In this document: positions 6,067-7,257 of the stretch, in pieces | Position numbering within the stretch: the stretch's first letter is position 1 | Layout: each line of letters opens with the position of its first letter | Origin: Prado023 sp049688595 | GTDB taxonomy: Bacteria; Actinomycetota; Actinomycetes; S36-B12; CAIYMF01 | DNA: 7,257 bases | NCBI GenBank assembly: GCA_049688595.1 | Contig: JBAVLA010000156.1 | Coordinates: forward strand, 1-7,257 | Direction of reading: 5' to 3' | Notes under the pieces: model-generated | What the model was told of the DNA's origin: nothing | What the model saw: only the letters and a program-made list of their open reading frames with translations | Databases searched by the model: none | Translations under genes and position numbers: made by a program

Positions 6067-6112
6067 CCGCCGAGGCGGTACCCCGATCCCGACGACCAGC
6101 CGCGCTCGCGGC
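6067..6112. terminator. Small GC-rich hairpins between convergent genes
   Basis: CCGCC-GA-GGCGG (6067-6078) and GCCGC-GCTC-GCGGC (6099-6112) can each form a 5-bp stem just beyond the end of the winged-helix gene. No T-run follows on either strand. They may help end transcription, but hairpins this short arise easily in such GC-rich DNA. Confidence 0.2.
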
Positions 6113-6128
6113 GAGGGAGGGTCACCGG

Positions 6129-7257
6129 CTAGATGTCGAACTCGACATCCACGGAAGACGCGCCCCGAAATCGTGCGACGAGCTCGGCCTCCACCTGCAA
6201 CTGCTCATTGTCCGCTGATGCCGGCGAGCCGAACGCCTTGACGGTGATGGTCAGCCTCCGGCCCCTCTTGTGAGGTCGCCATGTGCCGGTGACCTTGCCG
6301 CCGGCGAGGACCGTGCCCGGTTCGCCGACGGACTTCCAGACCTCCCGGTGGTGCTTCCTGTCGACGATCGTCTCGCGGTCGCGCATCTGGGTGTACGGGT
6401 CGCGTGGTGGGAGCAGGCGCACCCCCTTCGGCGTCGGTGCGGAGCGCAGTGCGTCGAGGTCCTCCGTGAGGATCCATTCCGTGCCGCCGAACCCGACCTC
6501 CGTCAACTCGTCCTCCACCAGGTTCCACCAGGGGTCGGTGTCAGCGGCGTGGATCCCGGCCCACGCGGCGAAGTGCCCGCGTGTCGACGGTCCGTAGCAG
6601 CGCAGGTAGCGGCGAAGCAGTTCGGCACGCGCGACCGCCGGGTCGATGTCCGGGATCGGATGACCGAGCCACTCGTCGACCAGGACGAACGGCGCCTCGT
6701 TCCCGGCGCGCGGCGCGAAGCAGACCACCCGCTGCAACGTGAGGATGCGGATGCAGAAATGCACGACACCCTCACCGAGCGGCTGGCCCGGGGCGTAGGG
6801 ACCTCGATCTTCCCAGATCTCGCGTTGTCGCATCGGCAGTCTGCGGGCGATCCGCTGGGAGATCTCCGCGCCCAGCTCGTTGATGGCGAGCTGACGCCCG
6901 AGGAGGACGTCACCGATCTCGGCGCCGGTCAGCTCGACCGCCTCGGTCAGGCTCAGGCCGATTCTGTCCACCGCCGGGCCCACGCCGGGAATGAAGTGGC
7001 GCATCGCCTGCTCGGTCGGCGGCAGCACGCCGGTGGTGAAAACCGGCGCATCCGCGACCGGGAAGTAGAAGGGCGCGCCGCGCATGCACCACGTCTGCAG
7101 CAGGCTCCTCTCCCCAGCGACCGCCTCAGCCACCTGTTCCTGCGTGAGGTTGCGCACCCTGGCGTTCAGCGCGAGCCACGCCGACCCGGGTGGGCTGTTC
7201 TGAACCCCGCACCGGCCGGCCGCGTCCAGCAGCCGGTCTTCGCCCACCCGCTCGGCG
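6129..7257 (-). CDS. Winged-helix DNA-binding protein of the AlkZ/HTH_42 superfamily, 5' partial
   Basis: The frame is open to the right edge, so the N-terminus is missing; a GTG at 7247 is inside the family's usual length. Numbering from that codon, a CGVQNSPPG loop (13-21), ALNARV (26-31), LLQTWCMRGAPFYF (49-62) with the W-x-MRG core, and FTTGVLPP (70-77) form the first winged-helix domains. RRYLRCYGPSTRGHFAAWAGI (212-232) is the second conserved block. VWKS...PGTVLAGGKVTGTWR (303-323) is the C-terminal beta domain. The superfamily includes DNA glycosylases (AlkZ, YcaQ/AlkX) that excise bulky adducts or unhook interstrand crosslinks. AlkZ uses a Q-x-Q catalytic motif, and the corresponding place here reads Q-N-S, so glycosylase activity is uncertain. 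It may only bind DNA. No signal peptide or membrane segment is visible in the part present. It is convergent with the oxidoreductase. Family certain, activity not. Confidence 0.85.
   Translation of the reverse strand, partial: AERVGEDRLLDAAGRCGVQNSPPGSAWLALNARVRNLTQEQVAEAVAGERSLLQTWCMRGAPFYFPVADAPVFTTGVLPPTEQAMRHFIPGVGPAVDRIGLSLTEAVELTGAEIGDVLLGRQLAINELGAEISQRIARRLPMRQREIWEDRGPYAPGQPLGEGVVHFCIRILTLQRVVCFAPRAGNEAPFVLVDEWLGHPIPDIDPAVARAELLRRYLRCYGPSTRGHFAAWAGIHAADTDPWWNLVEDELTEVGFGGTEWILTEDLDALRSAPTPKGVRLLPPRDPYTQMRDRETIVDRKHHREVWKSVGEPGTVLAGGKVTGTWRPHKRGRRLTITVKAFGSPASADNEQLQVEAELVARFRGASSVDVEFDI

Overview
The window comes from a GC-rich actinobacterium. Third codon positions are almost all G or C, several genes start with GTG, and maltokinase and the winged-helix AlkZ-like family seen here are typical of that phylum. 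Genus cannot be read from the sequence. It looks like an accessory or rearranged stretch: five recognisable genes lie on alternating strands without operon structure, separated by gene remnants and a shared family of palindromic intergenic repeats.

Layout. (1) 46-1248, minus: a 400-residue helical protein with a central hydrophobic hairpin, most like the HBL/NHE (ClyA superfamily) alpha-pore-forming toxins, with its own promoter and strong Shine-Dalgarno. (2) 1249-1516: intergenic, with a 13-bp tandem repeat and one half-copy of the dispersed repeat. (3) 1517-1639, plus: a 40-codon ORF resembling the N-terminus of DUF1540 proteins. (4) 1668-2192, plus: a 2H phosphoesterase (2'-5' RNA ligase family). 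(5) 2235-2330, plus: a short coding-like tail, possibly the end of a class V aminotransferase. (6) 2329-3717, minus: maltokinase (Mak/Pep2), apparently without the usual treS/glgB neighbours. (7) 3718-3930: no convincing gene. (8) 3931-4024: a cluster of GGATCGATC palindromes including a perfect 16-bp inverted repeat. (9) 3938-4534, minus: a fragment carrying the C-terminal RecB-type nuclease domain of an AddA-like helicase-nuclease, without its helicase part. (10) 4772-5869, plus: a saccharopine dehydrogenase-like NAD(P)-binding protein. (11) 5870-6128: convergent intergenic region with a long hairpin of the same repeat family. (12) 6129 to the right edge, minus: a winged-helix DNA-binding protein of the AlkZ/HTH_42 superfamily, cut at its N-terminus by the window.

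The genes do not form one pathway: a putative toxin, RNA end processing, trehalose-to-glycogen metabolism, an oxidoreductase and a possible DNA glycosylase relative. The most interesting items are the toxin-like protein, whose 3' neighbour lies just outside the window, and the repeat family, copies or half-copies of which occur in three intergenic regions and sit beside gene debris.
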